Assembly: GCF_024637875.1 (NCBI RefSeq)
Contig: NZ_CP102451.1
Location: 871,001 to 935,000, forward strand
DNA from: Vagococcus luciliae
GTDB taxonomy: Bacteria; Bacillota; Bacilli; Lactobacillales; Vagococcaceae
Direction of reading: 5' to 3'
Length of the DNA stretch: 64,000 nucleotides
Positions 54,029 to 63,248 of this stretch are shown one piece after another. Made by a program: the position numbers and the translations under genes. Within the stretch, counting starts at the first letter, position 1, and the number at the start of each line of letters is the position of its first letter. The notes under the pieces are model-generated. The model saw nothing but the letters and a program-made list of their open reading frames with translations, ran no database searches and had not been told where the DNA came from.

Positions 54029-54049
54029 TAGTTTATAAGAGGTGAGGAT

Positions 54050-55195
54050 ATGCTTATTGCAATCAATGAAAAAGAAGACATGATTATGAGTCATGATGCA
54101 AATAAAAAAGAAACGTATTATTGTCCAAGTTGTCATAGTGAAGTGATGTTAAAAAAAGGTGAGATTAAGTACCCACATTTTGCACATAAAAAAACAACTG
54201 TTTGTCAGACAGCTACTGAAAATGAGTCTTTTGAGCATGTAGTAGGAAAACTACTTATTGCTAAAAATTGTGAGATATTTGGTTCAGAGTACCAAATAGA
54301 AGCCTATTTACCAGAAATTAACCAACGAGCAGATGTATTGATTGATAAAACTCTGGCAATTGAATTTCAATGTAGTTCATTAAGTATTGAACGGTTAAAA
54401 GAAAGAACAACACATTATAAACAAAATGGTTACCAAGTTTTCTGGATTTTAGGTCAGAAGTTAGGACAGTTGACCAGTTTGACAGAATTGAAAAAACATT
54501 TTATTTATTTTGATAATGACAGAGGATATGTTGATTTTTGTTTGTTGATTGATAAAGAGATGTTAGTTATGACACATTATTTAGCCCATAATGGTAAAGA
54601 TATGATTGTTCGAAAAAAAAGCTATTCGCTACAGGATTATAGCTTAAAAGAGTTGTTATTGAAACAGTGTGTGATCGCTAGTTACAGTGTTTTAAGTCCA
54701 TTAAAAGAGGTGAGTCGAAGAAAAGATAGACTATCCAGGCGTTTATTGCAATCAGATAACTCATTAAGAGTGTTACAAGAATATCTATATCAACAATCGT
54801 ATCATTTGTTGTATCTACCAGAAGTGGTGTATTTACCAAGTTTATATCATCCTTTCTTTAAAGAGACAGAGCTTGTAGTTCGTTTGATTATATTTAATGA
54901 ATTAAAGCATCAAAAAAAGAGGTCTTATGTTGAATTAAAAGAAAGGATTATAAGTGAGATACCAAATGAAATGTTGGATGATTATGCTAATTTAGGAAAA
55001 TATCAAGTCATAGATTATTGTTTATCTCTATATCTCCACTTTTTAAAAGAACTAACAGTCATTGAAGAAATATCTCAAAATGTATTTCATTTTAAAGAAG
55101 AGGAGGTATTGAATAACGCTCAATGGAAAAAATTCTTTAAAAAAAGAAGTGAAAGACTAACTCTTCCGTTAAAATATGATATGATTATTAAGTGA
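54050..55195 (+). CDS. coiA: Competence protein CoiA family
   Basis: The 381-residue protein has an N-terminal zinc-binding region ([25 protein letters not shown]), then the CoiA nuclease-like domain with [42 protein letters not shown] and [11 protein letters not shown]. CoiA is needed for DNA uptake and recombination in competent streptococci. It precedes pepF by 24 nt, the usual coiA-pepF arrangement. GAGGTGAGG lies before the ATG. Confidence 0.88.
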   Translation: MLIAINEKEDMIMSHDANKKETYYCPSCHSEVMLKKGEIKYPHFAHKKTTVCQTATENESFEHVVGKLLIAKNCEIFGSEYQIEAYLPEINQRADVLIDKTLAIEFQCSSLSIERLKERTTHYKQNGYQVFWILGQKLGQLTSLTELKKHFIYFDNDRGYVDFCLLIDKEMLVMTHYLAHNGKDMIVRKKSYSLQDYSLKELLLKQCVIASYSVLSPLKEVSRRKDRLSRRLLQSDNSLRVLQEYLYQQSYHLLYLPEVVYLPSLYHPFFKETELVVRLIIFNELKHQKKRSYVELKERIISEIPNEMLDDYANLGKYQVIDYCLSLYLHFLKELTVIEEISQNVFHFKEEEVLNNAQWKKFFKKRSERLTLPLKYDMIIK

Positions 55196-55219
55196 TAATG
55201 AGAAAGGGGTTATTTAAAG

Positions 55220-57034
55220 ATGAGTGAAACAAAACAATTACCAAATCGTTCGGAACTACCAGAGGAATTAACATGGGATTTAACACCTATTTTTGCATCA
55301 GATGATGCCTTTAACGATGCATTAGAGTCATTAACATTAGATTTAGAAAAAGCAAGCGAGTATCAAGGAACATTAAAAAATGGTGCAAAGGCTTTTCTAT
55401 CAGCGATTGAATATGTCTTATCTATTCATCGTACGACAGAAAAAATTTATGTGTACTCACATTTAAAAAATGACCAAGATACAAGCAATGCGACTTACCA
55501 AGGAGTGTATGCCAAAGCTAGCACGATTGCAGCTAAAGCAGGGGAGGCTGTTTCATGGTTTGGTCCAGAAGTTTTAACATTATCAGATGAGACCATAGAG
55601 GCATATTTTAAAGAAGAATCTGGTTTAGAAATCTATCGTCATTTTATTAATCAAATTACAGCAGACAGAGCACATACTTTATCTGAAAAAGAAGAAGCGT
55701 TATTAGCTGGGGCAAGTGAGATATTCTCAGCATCAAGTCATACTTTTTCTATACTAAATAATGCTGATTTAGAATTTCCAATTGTGACAGATGAAGAAGG
55801 TGAAAAAGTTCAATTATCTTCAGGAATGTATGGTCAATTAATGGAAAGTACTAATCGCGAAGTCCGTAAAGAAGCGTTTGAAGGATTGTACAAAGTCTAT
55901 AAACAATTTAGAAATACATTTGCCAGTACGTTATCTTCTCACGTGAAAAAACATAATTTCAATGCTCAAATTAGAAATTACAGTTCTGCCCGTGAAGCAT
56001 CTTTAAGTGCTAATCATATTCCAGAATCAGTCTATGATACATTGTTAGATGTGGTACATAAAAATTTACCATTACTACATCGTTATGTTGCGTTACGTAA
56101 AAAATTATTAAATGTTAGTGAGTTGCATATGTATGATATGTATACACCAATATTAGGTGATGCCCCAATTCGTTACACTTATGATGAGGCAAAATTAAAA
56201 TCACTTGAAGGATTGTCTCCATTAGGTGAAGAATACTTAGAAATCGTTCAAGAAGCGTATGGTGACCGTTGGATTGATGTGGTTGAAAACAAAGGTAAAC
56301 GCAGTGGCGCTTATTCTTCAGGAAGTTATGACACAAAACCTTATATCTTATTAAACTGGCATGAAAGCTTAAATCATTTATTTACGCTAGTTCATGAAAT
56401 GGGACACAGCGTGCATAGTTACTATACAAGAAAAAATCAGCCTTATGTGTATGGCGATTATTCAATCTTTTTAGCAGAAATTGCGTCAACAACTAATGAA
56501 AACTTACTAACAGATTATTTGTTAAAAACAGAAAAAGATCCGAAAGTTAAGGCCTTTATTTTAAATCATTATTTGGATGGTGTAAAAGGCACAATCTTTA
56601 GACAAACGCAATTTGCTGAATTTGAACATTTTATTCACACAGAAGATGCGAAAGGAACACCATTAACAAGTGATTATTTAAGTGAGTACTATGCTGATTT
56701 AAATGCGAAATACTATGGTGATTCGGTAGAACGCGATCCAGAAATCGCGTATGAATGGAGTCGTATTCCTCATTTCTACTATAATTATTATGTTTATCAA
56801 TATGCAACAGGTTTTTCTGCTGCAACTGCTTTAGCGGATAAAATTATCCGTAAAGAAGATGGGGCTCTGGAAAATTACTTAACATTCTTGAAATCAGGAA
56901 GTAGTGATTATCCTATTGATGTCATGAAACGCGCGGGAGTAGACATGACGCAATCTGCCTATATTGAAGAAACAATGAAAGTCTTTGAAGCTCGTTTAGA
57001 TGAGTTAGAAACGTTAATTGATTCATTTGAATAA
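55220..57034 (+). CDS. pepF: Oligoendopeptidase F
   Basis: The 604-residue M3B zinc metallopeptidase has the catalytic motif TLVHEMGHSVHSYY (HExxH) with the downstream glutamate in EIASTTNENLL. The N-terminal TWDLTPIFASDDAFNDAL and YYVYQYATGFSAATALA are typical. It is cytoplasmic and cleaves 7-17-residue peptides. AAAGGGG precedes the ATG. Confidence 0.95.
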   Translation: MSETKQLPNRSELPEELTWDLTPIFASDDAFNDALESLTLDLEKASEYQGTLKNGAKAFLSAIEYVLSIHRTTEKIYVYSHLKNDQDTSNATYQGVYAKASTIAAKAGEAVSWFGPEVLTLSDETIEAYFKEESGLEIYRHFINQITADRAHTLSEKEEALLAGASEIFSASSHTFSILNNADLEFPIVTDEEGEKVQLSSGMYGQLMESTNREVRKEAFEGLYKVYKQFRNTFASTLSSHVKKHNFNAQIRNYSSAREASLSANHIPESVYDTLLDVVHKNLPLLHRYVALRKKLLNVSELHMYDMYTPILGDAPIRYTYDEAKLKSLEGLSPLGEEYLEIVQEAYGDRWIDVVENKGKRSGAYSSGSYDTKPYILLNWHESLNHLFTLVHEMGHSVHSYYTRKNQPYVYGDYSIFLAEIASTTNENLLTDYLLKTEKDPKVKAFILNHYLDGVKGTIFRQTQFAEFEHFIHTEDAKGTPLTSDYLSEYYADLNAKYYGDSVERDPEIAYEWSRIPHFYYNYYVYQYATGFSAATALADKIIRKEDGALENYLTFLKSGSSDYPIDVMKRAGVDMTQSAYIEETMKVFEARLDELETLIDSFE

Positions 57035-57037
57035 CAT

Positions 57038-57074
57038 AAAAGGAATGCTCTAGCATGTAGGGCATTCCTTTTTT
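57038..57074. terminator. Bidirectional terminator between pepF and spxH
   Basis: AAAAGGAATGC pairs with GCATTCCTTTT around a 13-nt loop. Confidence 0.85.
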
Positions 57075-57672
57075 AGTATTCTAATAATTTTGCGCAATTT
57101 GTTTGTGTGTGTTCGACTTTTAATAATTGTTTAATTAAATCAGTTGAAGAAAAAGCATCAATTAACACACCAAAATTTCGTGTTGAGTCATAATTAAAGA
57201 TGACAGCTTTGGCGAATCGATTGACCCCCATCTCATTTGCTATTTGTTGATCTATTTTAAAAAATTCTTTAATTATTTTAGATTGTCTATCTAATTTAAA
57301 CGTCTCTTTATCAGCATTAATCTTAGTTAAAATCATATCAACTAATTCATCTGAATAGGCCATTTTTTCTTTTCCTACTAAATTTTGTAAATGAAATAAG
57401 AATTTTCTTCCCATCTTTTTTCCTTGTAGTTGTGCTGCTTTAACGTCCAAACAAGCAGAATAAACTGTTTCAATTAAGTGATTTCTAAAAACTAAATCGT
57501 TTGTAGGATAGTTATTATCAATCAAGTAATGGTGGATAATTAAAGGATTTAATATAGGAATTAATTTCAAATAGACTTTAGTCTCTTCGTTTTCGATGGC
57601 TTCTAAAAAGCGTTGCTCAGACAAAAGACAAAGTTCATCTAACGGATTAACAAATAAATAAATCTCTACCAT
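57073..57672 (-). CDS. spxH: DsbA-like adaptor protein SpxH (YjbH)
   Basis: The 199-residue protein starts EIYLFVNPLDELCLLSEQRFLEAI, the thioredoxin-like beginning of YjbH/SpxH, the adaptor that presents Spx to ClpXP. Only one cysteine is present where related proteins often carry a CxxC or longer Cys motif, so a redox role is doubtful while the adaptor role may remain. The conserved neighbours pepF, CYTH gene, relQ and nadK match the B. subtilis yjbG-yjbO block. Confidence 0.78.
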   Translation of the reverse strand: MVEIYLFVNPLDELCLLSEQRFLEAIENEETKVYLKLIPILNPLIIHHYLIDNNYPTNDLVFRNHLIETVYSACLDVKAAQLQGKKMGRKFLFHLQNLVGKEKMAYSDELVDMILTKINADKETFKLDRQSKIIKEFFKIDQQIANEMGVNRFAKAVIFNYDSTRNFGVLIDAFSSTDLIKQLLKVEHTQTNCAKLLEY

Positions 57673-57776
57673 TATGCCCCCCCTTATATAAGAAAACTGT
57701 TTTACTACTCACGTATAATGTAACAAAGATTCACAAAAAACAAAAGGGAAAAGTCTTTCATATCAATGTTTTAAAA

Positions 57777-58367
57777 TCAACTTTGATATTCTATCATGCG
57801 TGCTATTTTTTTGCTAGCCGGACGCCTTTTTATCTCTTCTTTTATTAAAAAATCATTAAAAAATTGTTCTCCTTGTGAAGAATTAGTTACCTCCATTTCA
57901 AGTTCAAAATCAATCATCTTATCAAAATAGCTCTCATCAACGACTAGTAGAGTATTATTATTTAATTTCTTCTCACGTCTATTAGTTGTTAATGATCCAA
58001 TCATATTTAACTCGTTTATAGGGATGTTAATTGATTCTAAATAACGAGCGACTTCTCCTTGTGCATAAATCCGCTTTTCTTTTATTAAATGAGTGATTTG
58101 CTCCTCAGTTAAATTATCGGTAATTTCTTGATAAGCATGTGTATTTTCAGTTGGGACTTTTAAGGTACATTCATGTTTTCCAGAACGTTTTCTAAGTCTT
58201 AAACCCATTGATAACTTTTTTAATTGTGTATTGGGTGTATCAAAATAACAATTTGTTTGAGAAAAAGCTGGCGTTGTTGGAAAATATTTCGTTATCAGTT
58301 GTTCAAATTCTATTTTAGTTAACATATTTTTAAATTCGATTTCTAGTTCTTTAGACACAATCTTCAC
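57777..58367 (-). CDS. CYTH domain protein (YjbK-like)
   Basis: The 196-residue triphosphate-tunnel protein has the defining ExExK-type start SKELEIEFKNMLT, then LRLRKRSGKHECTLKVP, VDESYFDKMIDFELEMEV and KKIARMIEYQ. CYTH enzymes hydrolyse inorganic triphosphate or related compounds; the exact substrate here is open. It is divergent from relQ, as yjbK is from yjbM in related genomes. Confidence 0.87.
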   Translation of the reverse strand: MKIVSKELEIEFKNMLTKIEFEQLITKYFPTTPAFSQTNCYFDTPNTQLKKLSMGLRLRKRSGKHECTLKVPTENTHAYQEITDNLTEEQITHLIKEKRIYAQGEVARYLESINIPINELNMIGSLTTNRREKKLNNNTLLVVDESYFDKMIDFELEMEVTNSSQGEQFFNDFLIKEEIKRRPASKKIARMIEYQS

Positions 58368-58492
58368 CTCGTTGGTAGTGTAATGAATCCTTTATAAAAA
58401 AACAACTATAATGACTTATTTGTGAGCTAACTTTTTAAGAGCAATTATGTTAAAATATAGCATGTATGTTGATAATAAAGGTGGCGAATAGG

Positions 58493-59167
58493 ATGGAAGA
58501 AAGAAATTGGCAATTATTTTTGGCACCATATGAGCAAGCAGTTTCAGAATTAAAAGTTAAACTTCGAAATATTCGAACACAGTATAAAGAAAATAATTTG
58601 CATACTCCAATTGAATTTGTAACAGGTCGTGTAAAGCCTAAAGATAGTATTTTAACGAAAGCAACATTACGTGGTATTGAGTTGGATAGATTAGAGGAAG
58701 ATATGCAAGATATTGCGGGGCTCCGTGTAATGTGTCAGTTCGTTGAAGATATTTATGAAGTGGTGGCACTTCTTCGGAAACGAACAGACTTTAAAATTAT
58801 TCAGGAAAGAGACTATATTACCAACAAAAAAGCAAGTGGATACAGATCTTATCATGTGGTAGTAGAATACCCTGTTCAACTTATTATGGGTGAAAAAAAT
58901 ATTTATGTTGAAATACAAATACGTACCTTAGCAATGAATTTTTGGGCAACGATTGAACATTCGCTTAATTACAAATATGATGGCGAATTTCCAGAAGAAA
59001 TTAATAAGCGGTTAGAGCTAACAGCAGAAGCTGCCTACTTGTTAGATGAAGAAATGTCAAAAATACGTGATGAAATTCAAGAAGCCCAACATCTCTTTTC
59101 ATATCGAGACTTGGATCGCTTGGAAAGATACGTCAATGAAAAGAGGGCAGATGATGATGAGAATTAG
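58493..59167 (+). CDS. relQ: Small alarmone synthetase RelQ (YjbM)
   Basis: The 224-residue GTP pyrophosphokinase lacks hydrolase and regulatory domains. Visible motifs are EFVTGRVKPKDSILTKA, DIAGLRVMCQFVEDIYEV, YITNKKASGYRSYHVVVEYP and VEIQIRTLAMNFWATIEHSLNYKY. It makes (p)ppGpp under cell-wall or other stress. The ATG at 58493 has AAAGGTGG nine bases upstream. The stop overlaps the nadK start, and the operon continues to mgtE. Confidence 0.93.
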   Translation: MEERNWQLFLAPYEQAVSELKVKLRNIRTQYKENNLHTPIEFVTGRVKPKDSILTKATLRGIELDRLEEDMQDIAGLRVMCQFVEDIYEVVALLRKRTDFKIIQERDYITNKKASGYRSYHVVVEYPVQLIMGEKNIYVEIQIRTLAMNFWATIEHSLNYKYDGEFPEEINKRLELTAEAAYLLDEEMSKIRDEIQEAQHLFSYRDLDRLERYVNEKRADDDEN

Positions 59168-59975
59168 AGTCTATTCTAATCGTAAACCAATCTCAAGAAA
59201 AGTTACGCAAGAACTTTTGTCAAAGCTCCGAAATGCAGGGTTTATTTTAGATAAAAAAAATCCAGATGTTGTTATAACAATTGGAGGAGATGGCACGTTA
59301 TTAAGTGCGTTTCATGCTTATGAAAGTCAATTAGATACTGTTAGGTTTATTGGTGTTCACACGGGACATCTAGGATTTTATACCGATTGGCGAGATTATG
59401 AGATAGATGAATTAGTTCGAAGTTTGAAAGAAGAAAAGCAAAATAGTGTGAGTTATCCATTGTTAGATGTTTGTTTAACTTATACGAATAATATGGCAAA
59501 TCGACATTTTTTAGCACTTAATGAAGCGACGATTAAAAATGTGGAGCGAACCATGGTAGCAAATGTCTATATCAAAGATGAGTTGTTTGAATGCTACAGA
59601 GGAGATGGTTTATCTGTTTCAACGCCAACTGGTTCAACAGCGTATAGTAAAAGTTTGGGAGGCGCAGTTGTTCATCCACGAGTAAATACACTTCAATTAA
59701 ATGAAATTGCCTCACTAAATAATCGAGTTTATCGTTCATTAGGTTCTCCGATGATTATTGCACCGGATGAATGGATTAAATTGGATATGAAAAAACGAGA
59801 AACATACAGTTTACACGTGGACAACTTGTCGTTAACTAATTCTAATATTAAACAAGTGACGTTTCGTTTGTCAGAAAAAAGAATTCATTTTGCCTTGTAT
59901 CGGCATACCCATTTTTGGCGCCGTGTGAATAACGCCTTTATAGGGACTTCAAAAGAAAGTAGCGAGAGAATATGA
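59157..59975 (+). CDS. nadK: NAD kinase
   Basis: The 272-residue enzyme begins MRIRVYSNRKPISRK and contains the GGDGTLLSAFHAY motif, GVHTGHLGFYTDW, NEATIKN and RGDGLSVSTPTGSTAYSKSLGG. It phosphorylates NAD to NADP. Three ATGs in a row (59151, 59154, 59157) follow AGAGGG; 59157 or 59154 fits best. It overlaps relQ by 11 nt and shares an ATGA overlap with the next gene. Confidence 0.93.
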   Translation: MRIRVYSNRKPISRKVTQELLSKLRNAGFILDKKNPDVVITIGGDGTLLSAFHAYESQLDTVRFIGVHTGHLGFYTDWRDYEIDELVRSLKEEKQNSVSYPLLDVCLTYTNNMANRHFLALNEATIKNVERTMVANVYIKDELFECYRGDGLSVSTPTGSTAYSKSLGGAVVHPRVNTLQLNEIASLNNRVYRSLGSPMIIAPDEWIKLDMKKRETYSLHVDNLSLTNSNIKQVTFRLSEKRIHFALYRHTHFWRRVNNAFIGTSKESSERI

Positions 59976-60856
59976 GATTTAGTTGGACAGTAGATGAAGA
60001 AAAAACTACTTTAAAACGTTTTTTAAATAATAAAGGAGTATCAAGGCGACTTTTAGCTAAAATAAAGTTTCAAGGTGGGACACTTTTAGTTAATAAGCAA
60101 GTTAGAAATACAAAGTTTGAAGTCAAACTAGATGATGTCGTGACGATTATCATTCCAGATGAAGGGGAGCATGAAACGATGCTTCCTTTTGAATCTAAAC
60201 TAGATATTGTGTATGAAGATGAGCATTTGCTAATAGTTAATAAACCAACAGAAGTGGCCTCTATTCCATCGCAATATCATAAAAATGGTACGATGGCTAA
60301 TTACGTCAAATATTATTACAATCAACAACAATATGTTAATCGTATCATTCATGTCGTGACGCGCTTAGATAGAGATACAACAGGTTTGATGATGTTTGCA
60401 AAACATGGATTTGCCCATGCGATGATGGATAAGCAACTTCAATCAGGTGAATTGAAAAAATATTATCATGCATTAGTTGGTGGAGATTTGTCTCGTTTAA
60501 AAAAACATGAGACCATTGATTTACCAATTGGAAGAGACGAGACATCTATTATTAAACGTTGTATCATCGAAAATGGTCAACGTGCAGTTACGGAATATAA
60601 ATTAGTTGAAATAAATCGCGATATTGCACACGTTGCTGTACAGTTGCATACAGGAAGGACACATCAAATTCGTGTCCATTTTTCAGCAATTGGTTGTCCT
60701 TTAATCGGTGATGAGTTATATGGTGGGGACTTAACAAAAGGATTGAATAGGCAAGCACTTCACTGTCAGAAGTTGGTTTTCCTACATCCATTCACAAGAG
60801 AGGAGTTAACATTTGAGTTGCCATTACCAAATGATATGGAAGAGTTGATAGAGTAA
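59972..60856 (+). CDS. RluA/RluD-family pseudouridine synthase (YjbO-like)
   Basis: The 294-residue protein has an N-terminal S4-like segment (FLNNKGVSRRLLAKIKFQGGTLLVNK) and the catalytic motif HVVTRLDRDTTGLMMFAKH with its Asp, then LHTGRTHQIRVHFSAIGCPLIGDELYGG. It isomerises uridine in rRNA or tRNA; the target is not predictable. It starts within the nadK stop (ATGA). Confidence 0.9.
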   Translation: MRFSWTVDEEKTTLKRFLNNKGVSRRLLAKIKFQGGTLLVNKQVRNTKFEVKLDDVVTIIIPDEGEHETMLPFESKLDIVYEDEHLLIVNKPTEVASIPSQYHKNGTMANYVKYYYNQQQYVNRIIHVVTRLDRDTTGLMMFAKHGFAHAMMDKQLQSGELKKYYHALVGGDLSRLKKHETIDLPIGRDETSIIKRCIIENGQRAVTEYKLVEINRDIAHVAVQLHTGRTHQIRVHFSAIGCPLIGDELYGGDLTKGLNRQALHCQKLVFLHPFTREELTFELPLPNDMEELIE

Positions 60857-60870
60857 GGGGAGTCGTTGGT

Positions 60871-62241
60871 ATGACAGAAATGTTAAACAAAGAAGAACAA
60901 GAAAAAGAATTATTGTCTCTTTTACAACGTCAAGATATGGAATTATTTAGGGAAAAATTCTTAGATTGGCATTTATATGAACAAGGACAATTTTATTTAT
61001 CACTTGATAAAAAAGAACGACATTTAATGTATGCTTATCTTTCACCAAAAGAGATGGCAGATATGCTGGATGTGATTGAAGAAGACCATGAAGGATTGAC
61101 TGACTATATTACAGAAATGTCACCGAATTATGTCGTGGCTATTTTAGAAAGTATGTACACCGATAATGCGGTGGATATTTTAAGTCAGCTAGAAGAAGAA
61201 ACAGCGCGAAAATACCTAGACAGAATGAAACCTGAAACTTCTGTTAATATGAAAAAACTACTTCATTATGAGGATAAAACAGCTGGTTCAATCATGGCGA
61301 CAGAATACGTATCCATCGTTGCTAATCAAACGGTACGTTCTGCTCTAACACTATTAAAGAAGAAAGCACAAGAAGCAGAAATTATTTATTATGTCTATGT
61401 GGTTAGTCTCAGTAATCAATTGGTGGGAGTTATTTCTTTAAGAGATTTAATTGTCAGTGACGATGATATGATGATTGAAGACATGATGGGTGAACGTGTA
61501 ATTAGTGTGAGTGTAAATGAAGATCAAGAAGAAGTGGCAAAAATGATTCGTGATTATGACTTTCTTGCAATCCCAGTTGTTGATGATAACAATCACTTAT
61601 TAGGGATTATTACCGTTGATGATATCATTGACGTTATTGATGATGAGGCAGCTAGTGATTATTCTGGACTAGCTGGTGTTGATGTTGAAGCGACCACTGA
61701 AAGCTCATTTCAAGCAGCTCTGAAGCGCTTGCCATGGCTTGTGACGTTGCTCTTTTTAGGAATGTCTACTGCCTCCTTAATCAGTCACTATGAAGTCTTG
61801 ATTAGTGAAGCTAGCATTTTGGCCGTTTTTATATCTCTTATTACAGGAACAGCGGGGAATGCCGGAACACAATCTTTAGCTGTGGCAGTTAGAAAATTAG
61901 CAGTATCTGATGATAAAGAACTAAATTTTTTCTCGCTTGTGATGAGTGAAATTTTGACAGGGATTATTACTGGAGCTGTGACAGGGGTAGTTATTTTTTT
62001 AGTAGTTGGATTTTGGAAGCAAAATTTTCCACTTGGACTTGTTATCGGAATAGCCATGCTTTGTGCGATTACGATTGCTAACTTAGCAGGAAGCTTGATT
62101 CCTATTTTAATGGAGAAACTTGGTTTTGACCCTGCAGTTGCTAGTGGTCCGTTTATAACGACGTTGAGTGATTTGACTAGTGTGTTGATTTATTTTAATA
62201 TTGCAGGTTTATTTATGCCTTTAATTATAGGTAGTGTATAA
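60871..62241 (+). CDS. mgtE: Magnesium transporter MgtE
   Basis: The 456-residue protein has an N-terminal superhelical domain (about 1-130), two CBS motifs (about 138-260, VYVVSLSNQLVGVISLRDLI and IPVVDDNNHLLGIITVDDIIDVI) and five C-terminal membrane helices with TGTAGNAGTQSLAVAVRKL and the pore-region FDPAVASGPFITTLSDLTS. MgtE is a Mg2+-gated Mg2+ channel. AAGGGGAG precedes the ATG; it is the last gene of the relQ operon. Confidence 0.93.
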   Translation: MTEMLNKEEQEKELLSLLQRQDMELFREKFLDWHLYEQGQFYLSLDKKERHLMYAYLSPKEMADMLDVIEEDHEGLTDYITEMSPNYVVAILESMYTDNAVDILSQLEEETARKYLDRMKPETSVNMKKLLHYEDKTAGSIMATEYVSIVANQTVRSALTLLKKKAQEAEIIYYVYVVSLSNQLVGVISLRDLIVSDDDMMIEDMMGERVISVSVNEDQEEVAKMIRDYDFLAIPVVDDNNHLLGIITVDDIIDVIDDEAASDYSGLAGVDVEATTESSFQAALKRLPWLVTLLFLGMSTASLISHYEVLISEASILAVFISLITGTAGNAGTQSLAVAVRKLAVSDDKELNFFSLVMSEILTGIITGAVTGVVIFLVVGFWKQNFPLGLVIGIAMLCAITIANLAGSLIPILMEKLGFDPAVASGPFITTLSDLTSVLIYFNIAGLFMPLIIGSV

Positions 62242-62257
62242 TGAAAATAGAAATTTT

Positions 62258-62288
62258 AAGAAGTCATCATAAAATGGCTTCTTTTTTA
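62258..62288 (+). terminator. mgtE terminator
   Basis: AAGAAGTCAT pairs with ATGGCTTCTT (one mismatch) and six T follow. Confidence 0.8.
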
Positions 62289-62318
62289 TCAGGATAATTA
62301 AAAAAAGGGGAAACGTCT

Positions 62319-63221
62319 ATGTTGGTTGAACATCAAATAAATTCAAGGTTTGAATGGATTGAGACACATCATTTGTCATCAAGTGAAAAAAACATATTGA
62401 GAGAACAGTATCATCTACCAGAAGAAACGCTAGAATATGTAATGGATATCTACGAAAGAAGTAACTATATTACCGATACAGTTAATGATTTGGAATTAAT
62501 CGTTATTCATGTTCCAACAAAACAACCAAAAGAGATTCGTTATGTATCTCGCCCAGTTAGTTTTTTAGTAAAGGGAAATAAGTTATTTTCTTTTAATGAG
62601 GGTGAGAGCATAGTAAGTTATGATGGGGTTAAAAATACGATTAACCAAGATATTAATTCAACACCAATGATATTTCTTTTCGAATTAATTCGAGAATTGA
62701 TAGATCGATATTTGCCAATTTTAAGAGAAATATCAAAAGAGCGTCACCAAATGGATGATTTGTTGACTGAAAAGGTAAAAAATAAAGATTTAGTCCGTTT
62801 ATCCTATTTACAACAAACATTAACATTTTTACTTAGTGCTTCAGAAAATAATTTAGAAATACTTGAACAAATAAAGCGTTCTAGATTGGGACAACGTTTT
62901 GACGAGCAAACCTTGGAACGTTTAGACGATGCGCTTATTGAAGCAAATCAAGTAGCCCATATGACAGAATTAGAATCAGATATTGTGGATCGTATTGCTC
63001 GTATTTTTGATAGTATTATGAATAATAATTTAAATGATACTATGAAATTTTTAACTGTTTGGTCTTTAGCGTTAGCTATTCCGACATTAATTACAGGTTT
63101 TTATGGAATGAACATTGACTTGCCACGTTTTCCTTCTGATTATGAATGGATATATGTGGTGATACTTTCTATTATTTTAATTATGTGGTTAATTATGTTT
63201 ATTAATCATAAAAGAAAATAA
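62319..63221 (+). CDS. corA: CorA-family magnesium transporter
   Basis: The 300-residue protein has a large cytoplasmic domain, a long stalk helix region (about 150-240) and two C-terminal membrane helices. The GMN signature occurs in FYGMNIDLPRF, and the protein ends in a basic tail (NHKRK). It transports Mg2+ or another divalent ion. AAAAAGGGG precedes the ATG. Two Mg2+ systems in tandem may work at different supply levels. Confidence 0.92.
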   Translation: MLVEHQINSRFEWIETHHLSSSEKNILREQYHLPEETLEYVMDIYERSNYITDTVNDLELIVIHVPTKQPKEIRYVSRPVSFLVKGNKLFSFNEGESIVSYDGVKNTINQDINSTPMIFLFELIRELIDRYLPILREISKERHQMDDLLTEKVKNKDLVRLSYLQQTLTFLLSASENNLEILEQIKRSRLGQRFDEQTLERLDDALIEANQVAHMTELESDIVDRIARIFDSIMNNNLNDTMKFLTVWSLALAIPTLITGFYGMNIDLPRFPSDYEWIYVVILSIILIMWLIMFINHKRK

Positions 63222-63248
63222 AAAGAAAATAGTTTATCATGGTATTTT

